Positions 1 through 11,640 are shown, counted from the first letter of the stretch. The stretch is DNA of 64,000 bases from Linanthus parryae (GCA_023055425.1 JALGPY010000006.1:91113935-91177934); one strand, 5' to 3'. The notes: generated by a model from the letters alone, not told the origin. Numbers and translations are program-made.

Positions 1-473
1 TCTCGGTGAACCTAGGGTTTCGTTTTCAGATTAGTTCTGCGTTTTGACTATGAATTCATGATTACGCTATCTTAATATCAGCAGCTTTATCAGTTATTCT
101 GTCTTTGAATTTTACTGTTTATGCATGATCGGAGTCGCGAACCAGAATTGCTACAGACCCGAGCCGGTAGGTGAAAACGTCTGGTTAGGGTTAGGAAGAG
201 AAGACAGAATTTAGCACCTTACCCCGATGGGCCGACTAGCGAAGGGGAGTTAGGACTAGCCTGAAATCGTTGAGACCAACTGTTAGAGAATCTGACCCGG
301 GCCATCAGGACAGGTTAGAAACCCTAGCAGCCTTAGAACGAGACTGCAGACTTAGGCAGCTTAACAGGAATCCGAAAGTCTGCAGGATTGTGATAACGTG
401 CAGGAAAAGAAAAGATACTGCACAATTGGTACGTGGCACGGATAACGAGACTGCTGTGTGTTTTCATGTCAAA
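1..473 (+). mobile_element. Truncated LTR of the gag-only Athila-like family
   Basis: This stretch aligns, with many differences, to the R/U5 half of the LTR at 49665-51858, starting at the equivalent of 51117. Shared words include TCTCGGTGAACCTAGGGTTT, TTGCTACAGAC and CTGCTGTGTGTTT. The match stops near 462, before the LTR end, and Sirevirus integrase sequence starts within about 15 bases. The copy is much older than the 49665 element. It is cut by the window edge on the left and by a deletion or recombination on the right. No gene is seen in it. Confidence 0.75.
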
Positions 474-3150
474 CAAAGAACGAAATACCATCACAAAAAT
501 TCTCAGATGATGAGATTTGCAAGGCATGTGTACAAGGTAAACAAACAAGAAGCTCATTTAAGCCAAAGAACTTTGTAAGTACTTCTAGACCCTTAGAACT
601 TATGCATATGGAGTTGTGTGGTCCTATGAGAGTTCAAACTCCAAAAGGTAATAGGTATATGCTTGTTGTAGTAGATGATTATTCTAGATTTACATGGGTT
701 ATGTTTATTAGAGATAAAACTGAAGCCTTATCTGAATTTTCTAGACTGTGCAAAGAGCTTCAAACTATGAAAAACTTGCCTGTTGCATCTATTAGAAGTG
801 GTCATGGTAGCGAATTTGATCATCTTGACTTTGATTTATTTTGTGCAAAGCATGGCATATCACACAACTTCTCTGCACCTAGAGCCCCTCAGCAAAATGG
901 AGTAGTTGAGAGAAAAATAGGACACTTGAGGATATGTATAGAACCATGCTACTTGAAAGTAATTTGCCAAAGTATTTGTGGGCAGAAGCTGTTAATACTG
1001 CCAATTATGTGCTTAATAGATGTTTTATCAGGCCTATTTTGAAAAAGACTCCTTATGAGCTGTTTAAAGGCAGGAAGCCTAGTGTTTCTTAATTCAAAAC
1101 TTTTGGTTGTACTTGTTTTGTGCATAATAATGGTAAAGACAATCTTGGTAAGTTTGATGCTAGAAGTGATGAAGGTGTATTTCTTGGATATTCTCAAACT
1201 AGCAAAGCTTATAGAGTTTTCAATAGAAAAACCAAGATTGTGGAAGAGATTATTCATGTGTTTTTTGATGAAAGTACTAAGGATTATTTGAGTGAAAGTT
1301 TTGCAGATCTTAATTTCAACAAGCATGAGGCTGATGATGACATTGTGAAAGAAGACAAAAGCAAAACTGAAGTACAGAATCAGTCAGTAGAATCTCAAGG
1401 CCTTGAACCTCCTGCAGAGCCAAAACCTCAAAGCCTTGAGGCAGAAACTGAAACTTTTATGATGCTCCTTCTACCGCTTCAAGAACTAAAAGCCTTGAAG
1501 GAACATATTCCTGGAAACCAAGGAAAAAGTTTAAGTATCATGCAGATCATCCAGCAGACAATATCATATCTGATCCAACTGTTGGAACTCAGACAAGAGG
1601 ACAGTTGAAGAACTTATGTGCTTTTAGTGCTTTTGTATCACTAATTGAGCCTAAGAATGCAAAAGAAGCACTAGAAGATGCGGATCATTGCAATGCAAAG
1701 TGAGCTGAATGAATTTGAAAGAAATAAGGTATGGAATCTGGTTCCTAGACCAAAAGAGCAATCAATTATTGGAACCAGATGGGTGTTCAGAAATAAGCTT
1801 GATGAGAATGACAAATTGGTAAGAAACAAAGCCAGACTTGTGGCACAAGGATACAATCAAGAAGAAGGTATAGACTATGAGGAGACTTTTGCTCCTGTTG
1901 TCAGGTTAGAATCTATTAGAATACTTCTTGAATTTGCATCTCAGAAACACATAAAGCTTTATCAGATGGATGTCAAATGTGCTTTTTTAAATGGTTATTT
2001 ACAAGAAGATGTTTTTGTAGCTCAACCTCCTGGTTTTGAAGATGAAAACTTCCCTGATCATGTTTAAAATTTAGACAAAGCTCTTTATGGCTTAAAACAA
2101 GCTCCAAGGGCTTGGTATGACAGACTCTCAAAGTTTTTACTTGAAAATAATTTTAAGAGAGGTCTAGTAGATAAAACTATTTTCATTAAATATCATGAGT
2201 TGACTTGTTAGTAATTCAAATTTATGTAGATGATATTCTTTTTTGGTGCTACTAATGATGCTCTTTCAAAAGAGTTCTTGAGCCTAATGGGAGACCTGAA
2301 TTTCTTTCTTGGACTTCATGTGTTACAAATGAAGAATGGAATCTTTGTACATCAAGGAAAATATACCAAGGATTTATTGAACAAGTACAATATGACACAG
2401 TCCAAGGCACTCAAAAATCCTATGAGTTCTTCACTATCCTCAGACAAGGATTCAAATGGTAAGAGTGTAAATCAAAAGGAGTATAGGGGTATGATTGGAT
2501 CACTTTTGTACTTAACTACTAGTAGACCTGATATTATGTTTAGTGTTTGCATGTGTGCAAGATTTCAAGCAGATCCTAAGGAAAGTCATTTAACTGCTGT
2601 TAAGAGGATTGTTAGATATTTGAATGGAACCAAAGACTTGGGGCTTTGGAATCCAAAGAGATCTAACTTTATGCTGAGTGGTTATTCAGATGCATATTTT
2701 GCAGGATACAAAGTGGATAGGAAGAGTACTTCTGGATGTTGCCAGTTTCTTGGTTCTTCACTAATTAGTTGGCATTCTAAGAAGCAAAACTCTGTAGCAC
2801 TATCAACTGCAGAAGCTGAGTATATTGCAGTTCGAGCTTGTTGCTCTCAAGTGTTGTGGATTGCTCAAAAGCTTAGAGATCTTGGCTATGATTTAAGAAA
2901 TGTGCCTATGAATTGTGACAATACAAGTGCCATTTCAATCTCTAAGAATCCAGTACAGCACTCAAGAACCAAGCATATAGATGTAAGGCAGCATGTCCTT
3001 AGAGATCATGCAGAAAAAGGTGATGTTGTTATATCTTTTATTTCTACTACCATGCAGATTGCTGATATTTTCACTAAACCTTTGCCACATGATAGGTTTG
3101 CATCCCTAAGGCTTGAACTAGGTATGCTAAACAAGGATGCATTGGTTTAG
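474..3150 (+). pseudogene. Sirevirus (Ty1/copia) pol relic: integrase, reverse transcriptase, RNase H
   Basis: It encodes the integrase-RT-RNase H part of a copia polyprotein and lacks gag and protease. Domains in order: pre-integrase tail with CKACVQGKQ; integrase with DDYSRFTWVMF and the APQQNGVVERK signature; RT with WVFRNKLDE, QMDVKCAFLNGYL and [13 protein letters not shown]; RNase H with YSDAYFAGYKVDRKSTSG and LSTAEAEYIA, ending at a stop at 3148-3150. It is dead: a frameshift near 917-920, a stop near 1090, another shift near 1455, a stop after FPDHV (2065-2067) and a short deletion near 2285 compared with the minus-strand copy at 60253-63920. The last 306 codons are still open. The wording and the ORF2 that follows place it in the Sirevirus lineage. 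Confidence 0.9.
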
Positions 3151-3600
3151 GGGGAGTATTAGTACTTACTTGTGATTATTTGTTGAAATCTCAAAGCGTT
3201 GAGATTATACTTTCCAAAGCCTTGAAAGTATAGTTCAAAGCTTTGAAATTTCTGAGACTGCAGAAAATCTCAAGGCCTTGAGATTGTTCTCCAAGGTCTT
3301 GAAACATCTGTGTATTTTTACTTGTTAAATAAATGGATTACCAAATATTATATATTATCTTTTTAGATAATTGTATAATGTTTGAATTACTCAGAGAATT
3401 TTCTAAAATATCCTAAAATATCTTCTAGATATGTTTTGCATGTGGATTTTAGAAGAGTCCTTTTTAAACTCTCTTTCTCAACCTACTTAAGCTGAAAGTC
3501 AGGGCTTTTCTCTCTATTCTCTCCATTCTCTCTCAATCTTCTACGTCTCTCTGCTCTCTCTCTTCCAATCTCAATCTTCTCTCAAAACCCTAATTCCACA
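3151..3600 (+). other. Sirevirus spacer between pol and ORF2, with palindromes
   Basis: This non-coding spacer opens with a purine tract (GGGGGAGTATT, 3151-3161), as its homologue does at 60243-60253. It carries copies of the palindrome CTCAAGGCCTTGAG (perfect at 3269-3282) and variants (CAAAGCCTTGAA, CAAAGCTTTGAA). A pyrimidine-rich leader with CTCTC runs from about 3470 to 3590 and ends at the ORF2 start codon at 3601. It may be the leader of a separate ORF2 transcript; that is inference. Confidence 0.6.
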
Positions 3601-4232
3601 ATGGAGCGCAAATCAGCCAGGATTCAGCAACAGGGTAAGCCTTCTGCTAGATCCAAGAAGAGGACAAACAAGAAGGAGAATATTACAATTTCTGACTCGT
3701 CAGAAGGGACACAGATTTTGCATGAAGCTTGACCTCCTGCAAAGAAGATCAGAATAGAGAAAGGGGATGAAGGTTCAAGTGTTGATCCACAGAAGGAGAC
3801 AGAAGTACGGGGTGATGATCAGTCTAGGTTAGACAAGAAGAAAGGGGGAGACAAGAAAAAGTCAGATGGAGAAGAAAAGGGGAAGTCTGCTAAGGAAGGC
3901 AAAAAGAAGTTTGCTGATGTTGAGAAGAAGAAATCTGCTGAAGAAGAACCAGAGAAGGATAAGCCTGCTGAAAAGAAATCAAGGGTTAAGCATGTTGCTG
4001 CTGCAACCAAAAAGGGTTTTCAAGGTAAAAATGCATTACCTTCTGATTGGTTTATTAGTTCATATGTTAGGAGTGTTTGGATACAAGGGTATGCATCTTC
4101 TAAGGTTGCTTTATGTAATTTGATTTCTGAGGAATTACTAGACAAGTTGGACATTGACTGTATGAGGAAGCTAAGAGAATCTGCAGTTTGGAAGGTTTTA
4201 AATCCTAGTTTTAAAAATCTTCTAATCTGCTA
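3601..4232 (+). pseudogene. Sirevirus ORF2 (envelope-like) 5' fragment
   Basis: It starts MERKSARIQQQ like the minus-strand copy at 59808, then runs through a Lys/Glu-rich, low-complexity, probably disordered region into a conserved globular start (WFISS, VWIQGYASSK). It is broken by a stop at 3730-3732 and by a frame change that moves the Lys-rich part into other frames. Similarity to the other copy ends near 4205-4232, where a gypsy fragment begins. Sirevirus elements often carry an extra ORF after pol. Its function is unsettled; it has been called envelope-like, and I see no signal peptide or membrane segment here. Confidence 0.75.
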
Positions 4233-4235
4233 ATA

Positions 4236-5789
4236 TTAGGTATGCAGGGACCAAGATGCTAAAAGAGAACAATCAAACCCAATAAGCTGTATTAGGATGA
4301 CCCTGCATCATTCTCCCCTTGTTAGATAAAATTTTCCCTCAAATTTTTCTGTGCACACATATTCTTTCAACTCTAGATTCAATCGCGTTTTGAAATTGGT
4401 ATACTTCAATTTTTTTGCTGCACCCACTAATACTTTAATCAGATATGGACCGTTCATTTGAGAATCCAATAAAAATGGATCAACATAGAAGGTTAGGGAT
4501 TTCCATGAATGTCCAGTGGAGCTATTAGCACTCTCACATGTAAAACATCCAGGTTCATGTAAAGAATGAAATCCTGGATCGTTGTTTCTTCTTACAAATT
4601 ATGCGAAAACTCATGGGTGACATCATTTGGTTTTTAAAAGTGCACATGTCTTTAAAGCCCTCAACGTCCAAGTCTCCATCATCCTCACATTCATCGAAGA
4701 TGGGAATTGTTTCCCAATCCCCTTTCAGGACATTTGTAGATGGATTTGCATTAAATAAAATTATATCCAAGATAATTTCGTTGGATGCTAAACGTTGAGA
4801 GATGGAATTCGATTCTTTACATAGATCTCTTGGAAATTGCACATAAACAAGACTACTAAAATTATGTTTATCATTTTCATACGGAAGCATAGGTTGCTTT
4901 TTTCTCCGGTCTTGCTCTTGCTTCGTCATACTCGCATCCTCATTTTCTCGACTATTCAAGTAAATTTCACTGCCTGACCAATCCTCAAATCCAATCATGT
5001 CCATGGAGGCATAATCAATGCCATGGAAATGAAAATTTTCAAAATCTTCACTGGGTTCATTCCTCTGAACTACCTTCTGGTATGTCAACATGTTCTCTAT
5101 TGCCTTCAAGAACCTCCCGACGGGCTCTATCTCTTCCCCGTCGCAGAATTCCTTGCAAAAATTGCAACAGTTCTTCAATCTTCCTTCGCATCTTAGCCAA
5201 CTCTTCATGTTGTTCTCGATTTCCTCTTTAATCGTGACCTCTACCACAAGCAGCCATGGTAATTAGGTTGGTGTTTCAGTCTCTATTACCACTTAATGTA
5301 GTTCAGAAGTGCAAACCTGCACAATTTGATGCTACAACGGTGCAAAGTACACTTTAGAGGGAATTCTAAAGTAGAACAATATGTGGAGCTATAGCTTAGA
5401 ACAAATTGAAGTGGGAATGGATAACTCACAGTTTCTAGGGTTAAAACCTTATAGACCTCTAGGTTATTTACCGTCCCAGGTTCAATAAAAAATCCAGCTC
5501 TCTAAAGCATAACATTGTAGCCCTATTTATAGAGAAATTACTACTTGCTTCCCTGATATAATAAGAATACATATATGACGTTACCTCTTGTCTAAGTAAG
5601 AGATTTCTTGGAGGCTAAGTAATAAGCTAAAGAGCTAAAAAAGTTGCAGCCGAAAGGCTGTAGCTAAAAATTTGTTGTAGGAGGGACCAACTAACATGCA
5701 ATTTATGCTACTATTAAGTCTGTAGGGATCAAGCTGCTAAAAAAGAACCAGCAAACTCTATAAGCTATATTAGGATCACCCTGCATCAC
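4236..5789 (-). mobile_element. Internally deleted Ty3/gypsy element, minus strand
   Basis: Two copies of a 65-70 base sequence (about 4244-4310 and 5720-5789) bound the segment. Read on the minus strand both start TGATGCAGGG. The right one continues as a probable 5' LTR (about 5297-5789) with a TATA-like TATAAATAGGGC, followed by TGGTAATAGAGAC, which resembles the initiator-Met primer site TGGTATCAGAGC. Gag-like coding starts at ATGGCTGCTTGTGG near 5257 with several frame breaks. The 230-codon open stretch at 4555-5247 is mainly in a shifted frame; only its end gives polyprotein-like text. Most of pol and all but the first bases of the 3' LTR are missing. Confidence 0.55.
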
Positions 5790-6985
5790 ATGTGGTCGTG
5801 GTTCTTCCGCCGTGTGTGTTCTTGATATTTTCATGTTGTGCTGTTATCTTCATGTGTTGTGATTTAGTGTCAATTACACGTATTCCTGTGGCGATTCAAC
5901 TTCAAGTATTCAATGTTTATTTACATTCTAGTGTATTTAGGTTAGATTATGTTCCTTTTGATTTTTTAATTTATAAATTCTCCCTCATTTACATCTAGAA
6001 CTTCTGCCTGATTGATCTACCTATGTATAAAATCTTCCATAGACGTTTGTTTATCCACATATCTTAAGATTTTGATATTGTTTTAGATTTAGATTTATCA
6101 GATCTAGGATCTCTCACATTTTGTTCATCTTAGAGTATGTTTTATTCCAGATCTTTGTAGTTTTGTTTGTGCTGAAATGTTATTTATCTTGTGCTTCAAA
6201 TAAGAGGTTGTTTTCCCAGTTTAGGACTTTGGAGTATCATCTTTGCAATTCCTAGGGTAATGTACTCGTTTCCTGTAGGTTTAGGATTCTGTTAGTCTTG
6301 TCTAGGGTCTCATTTTCCTTGCAGGTTATTATTTTTCTAGATCTACATATGATACAGTTTTCACTTACAAACTAACGGTGATAGAAATGTTTACTTGACG
6401 AACTACTGTGGAAAATGTCATGTAGTACACTTCTGACAAGAGGTTCACGTGTGGGTCAAGTCGCCTGCTGAAGGCGTGAGTTGGTGTGTTAGTTGCCAAG
6501 TAGATTCGAGGGAGTAATTGGATGGCCACTGCGGCGAGTGCTACACAAGAGATTGCAGAAGCTCGACAGATAAAGATATTGGCGTGAGTAGCTTATAGGT
6601 GTTTAAGCTCGTTATGTATATATATTGTTTAAGAATTTGTTTGGAAAAAAAGTTTTCTACTACTGGTTGGTGCTAGCAGGTGGGGTTTTCACTCTAGTTT
6701 TTATTCTTAGGCGGAAATCATAGTTAAGATTTCCTGACGCTAAAAATTTTGTGTCGTGCATCCTTACATTTCATATAACTGTCATAATTTCGGACATACT
6801 TTATAGTTATGTCGTTTCATCTACAATTGATCTTTACAAAGTCCTTGATTAAAATACATTAGATATTATTCTCATGTCAATTATCTCTTCTATTGTATGG
6901 GGAAACGACATATCAAATTTGCTTTACAAAGTAGACTTCCGATGTCTCGTGATTTTGCAGGTATATATAAGTAGAGACACTCGGA
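5790..6985. other. AT-rich non-coding stretch, no gene seen
   Basis: I find no coding sequence. CTTCCGCCGTGTGTGTTCTTG near 5805 resembles the leader of some plant LTR elements, so this may be old element sequence, but no ends or partner repeat can be shown. Confidence 0.4.
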
Positions 6986-7152
6986 CTCGTGTTTTCTTTG
7001 TCTTCCACCGATTCTATATCCAGTCTCACACCCTGACTGAGTGATCATGGATATATCCCTTTATGCGGGAGAGACAAATTATATCTACATTAGTCAAATC
7101 CCTTTACAGGATTCATAACATGTCCAACTAAATAATTTAAAATCACATTGTT
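6986..7152 (-). mobile_element. Left piece of an old copia LTR split by the solo LTR
   Basis: The part around 7060-7090 (TTATGCGGGAGAGACAAATT) matches a diverged internal part of the solo LTR (TTATGTGGGAGGGACAAATT, 8089-8108). The piece appears to continue across the solo LTR into 8593-8920. The left limit is uncertain. Confidence 0.5.
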
Positions 7153-8592
7153 GCCATTGTAGGGTTTTGATTCATGGATGCGCAACGGAAACACAAACAA
7201 TCATAAACCATGCAAAACCCTCCAAGGATCACAAGTCAAGAGACATAACGATGGTAAGAGAAGAAATCAATAACACACCTTAGGGTTTCTCCTTTGATGA
7301 CTTCAAACGCGAATTGTGTCACGTTCTCTATAGCTGATCCACGCCTAGAATTGAATACTAGATCTTCCAATCCTTGGTGCCAGCCCGGAAAGAGGAAGAG
7401 GAAGAAGAATCACGCAAAACGAGACGAAACAAGGAGGTTTCGGCCTCCTTGTGGCCGACGGGGACAGGCGGCGGCAAAGGGGGGCGGTGGCTCCTCTTTG
7501 CTTGCTTGCTCTCTCCTTTTTGTTCTCTCCCACTCAACTTATGATCAATAAGGTCATAAGTATGGGAAGGAAGGAAGGAGTGTCCTTTATATAGTCCAAC
7601 AAATCCTTGCCAACTACCTAAAGGACATGTTCTAGTCCTACTAGAATTCGGTTTAGTCCCTTCCTTGCAAATTAGTCCCTACTAAGTTTGCAAGGTATTG
7701 CAAAGTGATCCTTCTAATTAATTAATCTTATTAATTAATTCCCAAATCTAGTTCAACTCTATGTAACGTGTGACCCCATAGGTTCTATCTAGTTGGTAGC
7801 AACAATTTGCTAATATGGAGCGGTTTCTAGCAAAACATTCATTCTAGCCAACTAATAGAATAGTCATCTTGACAAATCTTGTACAAGTAATTGTCTCATC
7901 CCTTTGTCTCTATATCCGGATTGGACACGAGACATACAAGTCACACTCGTATATCTAATCCATAGTTTCTCGATCCATGGAATAGCCTTATTCGTGCAAA
8001 TAACATCAATATCCTATATTGATTTATTTGAGTCTGGCCAGACATTCTATAAGCACTATCCCACGAGTGGCCTAGGATATTTGCTCCCGTTATGTGGGAG
8101 GGACAAATTCTATCTACGTCCACTACGATCTCTAAGCTTGCTTCTTATTGTATCCGGTACACGCCTTTATAACTACCCAGTTAAGGTGTAGCGTTTAACG
8201 CTACCAAAATCACAATAATCCACAACTAGAACATCTAGCGACTTCAAGTCTAAGGATGACAATATCATTGCACCGCGAGAAGCACTTGCGACTTAACATA
8301 ACATGTATGTAGCCTTCTCGGAGATGGGTCAATCCAGTGCGCCATTACCCTTAATGCACACCTATGTGTTGGATCATGATATCTCCATATCAATCCAACC
8401 CCATACTAGTCTATAGATGATTGTCCCATTAATCATTATACTGGACTAGGGATATTTAAGATAAACAACACAATTGTAAATCTAAGGACTTCATTATATT
8501 AAATATCCAATAAATAATAAAATGAATTTTCTAGCCACAAATAAATTCATACTAAACTAGATTGTCTCTAGAGCATCTATTCCAACAGCCAT
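7153..8592 (-). mobile_element. Solo LTR (7158-8587) with 5-bp target duplication GCCAT
   Basis: The LTR runs 7158-8587 (1,430 bases). On the plus strand it begins TGTAGGG and ends CCAACA, so the sense (minus) LTR is TGTTGG...CTACA. It is bounded by GCCAT at 7153-7157 and again at 8588-8592. No internal element sequence is present, so it is a solo LTR left by LTR-LTR recombination. The sense direction is set by its diverged relative at 29981, which begins TGTTGG just after a purine tract. The ORFs inside it (for example 7294-7551) have no family resemblance. Confidence 0.85.
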
Positions 8593-8920
8593 GGATGCTT
8601 GACGATATTAAAACACATCACTAATAATGTAGGGAATGTAGTGGCTTAAAGTTAAAGGACTGAACATCATTGTCATTATAAGAAACACTTGTGACATTCA
8701 CATAACATTCCATATTAATTTACGCACATACTTGTCTCGATGCATTATAATTGTCTTTATTAATATTAATATCAGAATATGGGATATTTAAGAATACAAC
8801 ATGTATTCTAAGACTTTCATTATGTCAACAAATCACATATATGTAATTCAATGATTAAAATTTCTTTATGATTATAATAATGTCGCTAAAAATATATTTT
8901 CTCTACCGCATACTTTGACA
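8593..8920 (-). mobile_element. Start of an old copia 3' LTR, interrupted by the solo LTR
   Basis: On the minus strand, TGTCAAAG at 8920 follows a short purine tract (GTCGGGGAC, 8921-8929) and the RNase H tail of a copia relic, as a 3' LTR should. It shares words such as TAATATAATGAA with the solo LTR, so old and new LTRs are distant relatives. The solo LTR inserted at 8588 and its other part lies left of 7153. Confidence 0.6.
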
Positions 8921-10380
8921 GTCCCCGACATAAATAAAAGACAATATAGTGAATCTCGTATGCATATAGATCCAGTGCAGCCCTCATGCTTACGCTGAGC
9001 AAGGAGCTTGGTAAGTGGGCCCGCAAGATTTTTATCCGTTGGTACTTTGCTTATATTCACATCTCCTCTATCGGTGATCTATGAAATGAGATGGAATCTC
9101 TTAAGTATCTATTTGGATCGCTGGTGAGATAAGGGTTCCTTAGCTAGTGTGATCACATTATTTTTGTCACAATGTAGTGCTATAGGATCCACAATGCTAA
9201 GGACAACTATATTATGTAATGAACATCCTGATCCAAGCAACTTTCGACACATCTGATGGAGCATTATACAAAGCCTCTGTGGTAGAGTCAACAACTGTTT
9301 CTTGCTTTGAACTATTTCAGCTCATAAATCCTCCAGTAAGACAAAACAAAAAACCTGACTATAATATGAAATCATGTTTTTCGGTCTGGAAGCTCGCATC
9401 AGCGTAACTTCTTACAACGATGTCTTCATCTCCTCTATTTATCAGGAATTCTTTCTTAGTCCAGTACATAAGGATATTCTTGATCACTATCAAGTGAATC
9501 TAACCAGGATTTGAATGATACCAACTTGTCATGCTTAAAGTATACAATACATCTGGTCGAGTACATAACACGGTGTACATAATAGATCCAATTTATGAGG
9601 CACAAAGGACCTTCATCATATGATCTCTTTGACTGTGAGGGGTATAAAAATTAGCCTTAGAAAGACTAATTCCATGTGACATAGGTAAGAATCCTTTCTT
9701 GGAATCTTGCATGTTGAACCTTTTTAACACATTTGCCAATATATTTACTCTGAATTAGGCCGAACAACCTTCTTGATCTATCTCTACATACCTTTACACC
9801 ATGTATATAGGTTGTATGGCCTAAGCCTTTCATTTATAACCAATTCCCTAGCCAATCTTTAATAGATTGCAATGTTAGGACGCCATTCCAAAAGAGTAAT
9901 ATGTCATCCACATACAAGAAAATAAAACATTAATTTTGTTCCCACTAAAGAGTAACATGTCATCCACATACAAGAAAATAAAACATTAATTGTGTTCCCA
10001 CTAACCTTAGTTTGAATGCATGACCATCTTCATTAGTAATAACCGAAATCTTTGATCGAATCATCAAAAAAAAACATTTCACCTGTAAGAACCTTGCATC
10101 AATTCGTAAATAGATCGCTTTAACTTACACACCTTTGCAGCATGCTTTAGATCGACAAAACCCTTTATCATCTTATGTACACATCATGAAGGAGTTTCTA
10201 ATATAGAAATGTAGTTTTGACATCCATTTTCCAAATCTCATAATTGTTGAAAGCATCAATTTTAATGAAGATTTGAATGAATATAAGCATTGCAAATGGG
10301 AAAAAAGTTGTCCATGCTTATCTCGATCTGAATGTCTTACATATTCTTCGCAACCCCGAATCTTTATGAGCGGCATACTA
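8921..10380 (-). pseudogene. Degenerate copia pol (RT to RNase H), minus strand
   Basis: Only pieces remain. Near 8980-9060 the RNase H tail reads KVPTDKNLAGPLTKLLAQRK; near 9110-9210 there is DPIALHCDKNNVITLAKEP. Minus-strand sequence near 9901-9915 encodes the RT active-site motif YVDD. Frames change often and stops are frequent, so no product is expected. The tail matches copia lineages ending in ADPLTKPL..RKHE.H. A 56-base tandem duplication has doubled the YVDD region. Confidence 0.75.
9891..10002. repeat. 56-bp tandem duplication over the RT active-site motif
   Basis: 9891-9946 and 9947-10002 are near-identical (AAAGAGTAATATGTCATCCA versus AAAGAGTAACATGTCATCCA; TTTTGTTCC versus TTGTGTTCC). 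The period is not a multiple of three, so it also shifts the reading frame. Confidence 0.85.
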
Positions 10381-10399
10381 GGACGGTTCCCAACCTACA

Positions 10400-11349
10400 T
10401 CTCATATGGTATTTTCTCATTATATTTGGATGAGACACAATTTAGGGTGAACATAGTTGTAAGTAGAGCACGGCTGAAAAATGCTACATTGACAAGGGCA
10501 TGTTAGTCATTTTTAGCTAATGGTCGTATGATTATTTATCCACAAATCTATTTTTATGAGCAGGAACCTCAATAGTTGCTCGCTCAAATGTTGCCGCACC
10601 AAGAATTAAATCTAGCACCTTAAAATCTCATTTAATACTTAAACCACCCCATGACACGGTACCTCAAAATCTTATGTCATCAAAGACCAAGGTATTTGAT
10701 ACTACATTCATTTATCTTTAATCCCGTATTATTTTCACCTATCCAATTTCTTTGATAAAGATTAAGTCATTGAAGCCTAAGGCAGTAATTCAGAGTTTTG
10801 AAAATCCTAATTAAGTGTGCTAAGTTTTCCCTGATCCCTCTAGGGTTTTAAACTCAAATGAATTTTTATTTATACTAATTGAGTGTTGAAATAGTATTTG
10901 ATTAAGTGTTGACATAGGTGAACAGCTCTCCTGAGTTGGATGCATTCAGTATAGGACGTAGACATCATATAGGATACATGCATCGTAACACGTTTTTCAA
11001 AAATGAGTTTGTTTGTAATTATAATTATGTGTGTGTTTGTAGAGCCTAAAATCGTAGAGAAACACCTGTTGTACGAGTAGAGAATCACGTGCATTCTTCG
11101 GCTTTCATAGTGAGTTCACATGCTTAGCCTTGTGTATCTACTTTCTCTATGTGAACTACTTGCTTCCTTAAAAATCATGTCGTAATTTGTTCTCTACTTG
11201 GTAACCATGCTTTACTTTGATCAAATCCCAATTTTACTTCTCGTATCCGAACTTGAAAAACTTTGTTGTTGAAGTATCACAAATAATTAAAAGTCATTAC
11301 TAATGTATGGTGAAAGAATAACATGGGGAGGGTAAACTCAGACGACAGA
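10400..11349. other. Intergenic stretch with no recognised gene
   Basis: It is AT-rich with scattered stops in all frames. No family motif, terminal repeat or RNA gene could be identified. Confidence 0.4.
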
Positions 11350-11640
11350 TTAGGTGCCGGAGCGTTGTCGAGGGTATTTCCTCCCTAACATCTCCTTCAA
11401 CCACTCTTCGAGTAACCCACTGTTTCACAGCGAATTCAGTGCGACCAATCCACCGAATAAATTCTCGTTGAAGAAAATCTGGGGAACAGAGGAGGTCCAG
11501 TCCTTAATGATCAACTCCTCTCTCGTTGGATACACGTCGATGTTGATACTCCTTCCCTGGAGAAGTAGGTGAATCGCCCTTTGAGCTCGAGCTCGCTGTC
11601 GTTCTTTGGCTTCACGATTACTCCTTGCCATGGCTGCCGA
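11350..11640 (-). pseudogene. Glutaredoxin-domain gene fragment (GRX-DEP-DUF547 type), inactive
   Basis: Read 11640 to 11350, one frame gives KPKNDSELELKGRFTYFSREG. After a frame change comes INIDVYPTREELI, then TSSVPQIFFNENLFGGLVALNSL, a stop, NSGLLEEWLKEMLG and a final stop at 11352-11350. This is the C-terminal half of a glutaredoxin fold (V-P-Q-I-F-F with the G-G turn), and the wording is closest to plant proteins that join glutaredoxin, DEP and DUF547 domains (recalled, not searched). The segment that should hold the Cys-x-x-Cys active site is absent, apparently deleted at the frame change. The internal stop TGA stands where CGA (Arg) would fit. It begins about 1 kb beyond the 3' end of the bHLH gene on the same strand. 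It could be a gene relic or a captured fragment; I see no intact flanking domains. Confidence 0.6.

Noticed and set aside
4555..5247. 230-codon minus-strand ORF as a host gene
   Set aside because: It lies between short terminal repeats of a gypsy fragment, and the recognisable gag reading is in a neighbouring frame.
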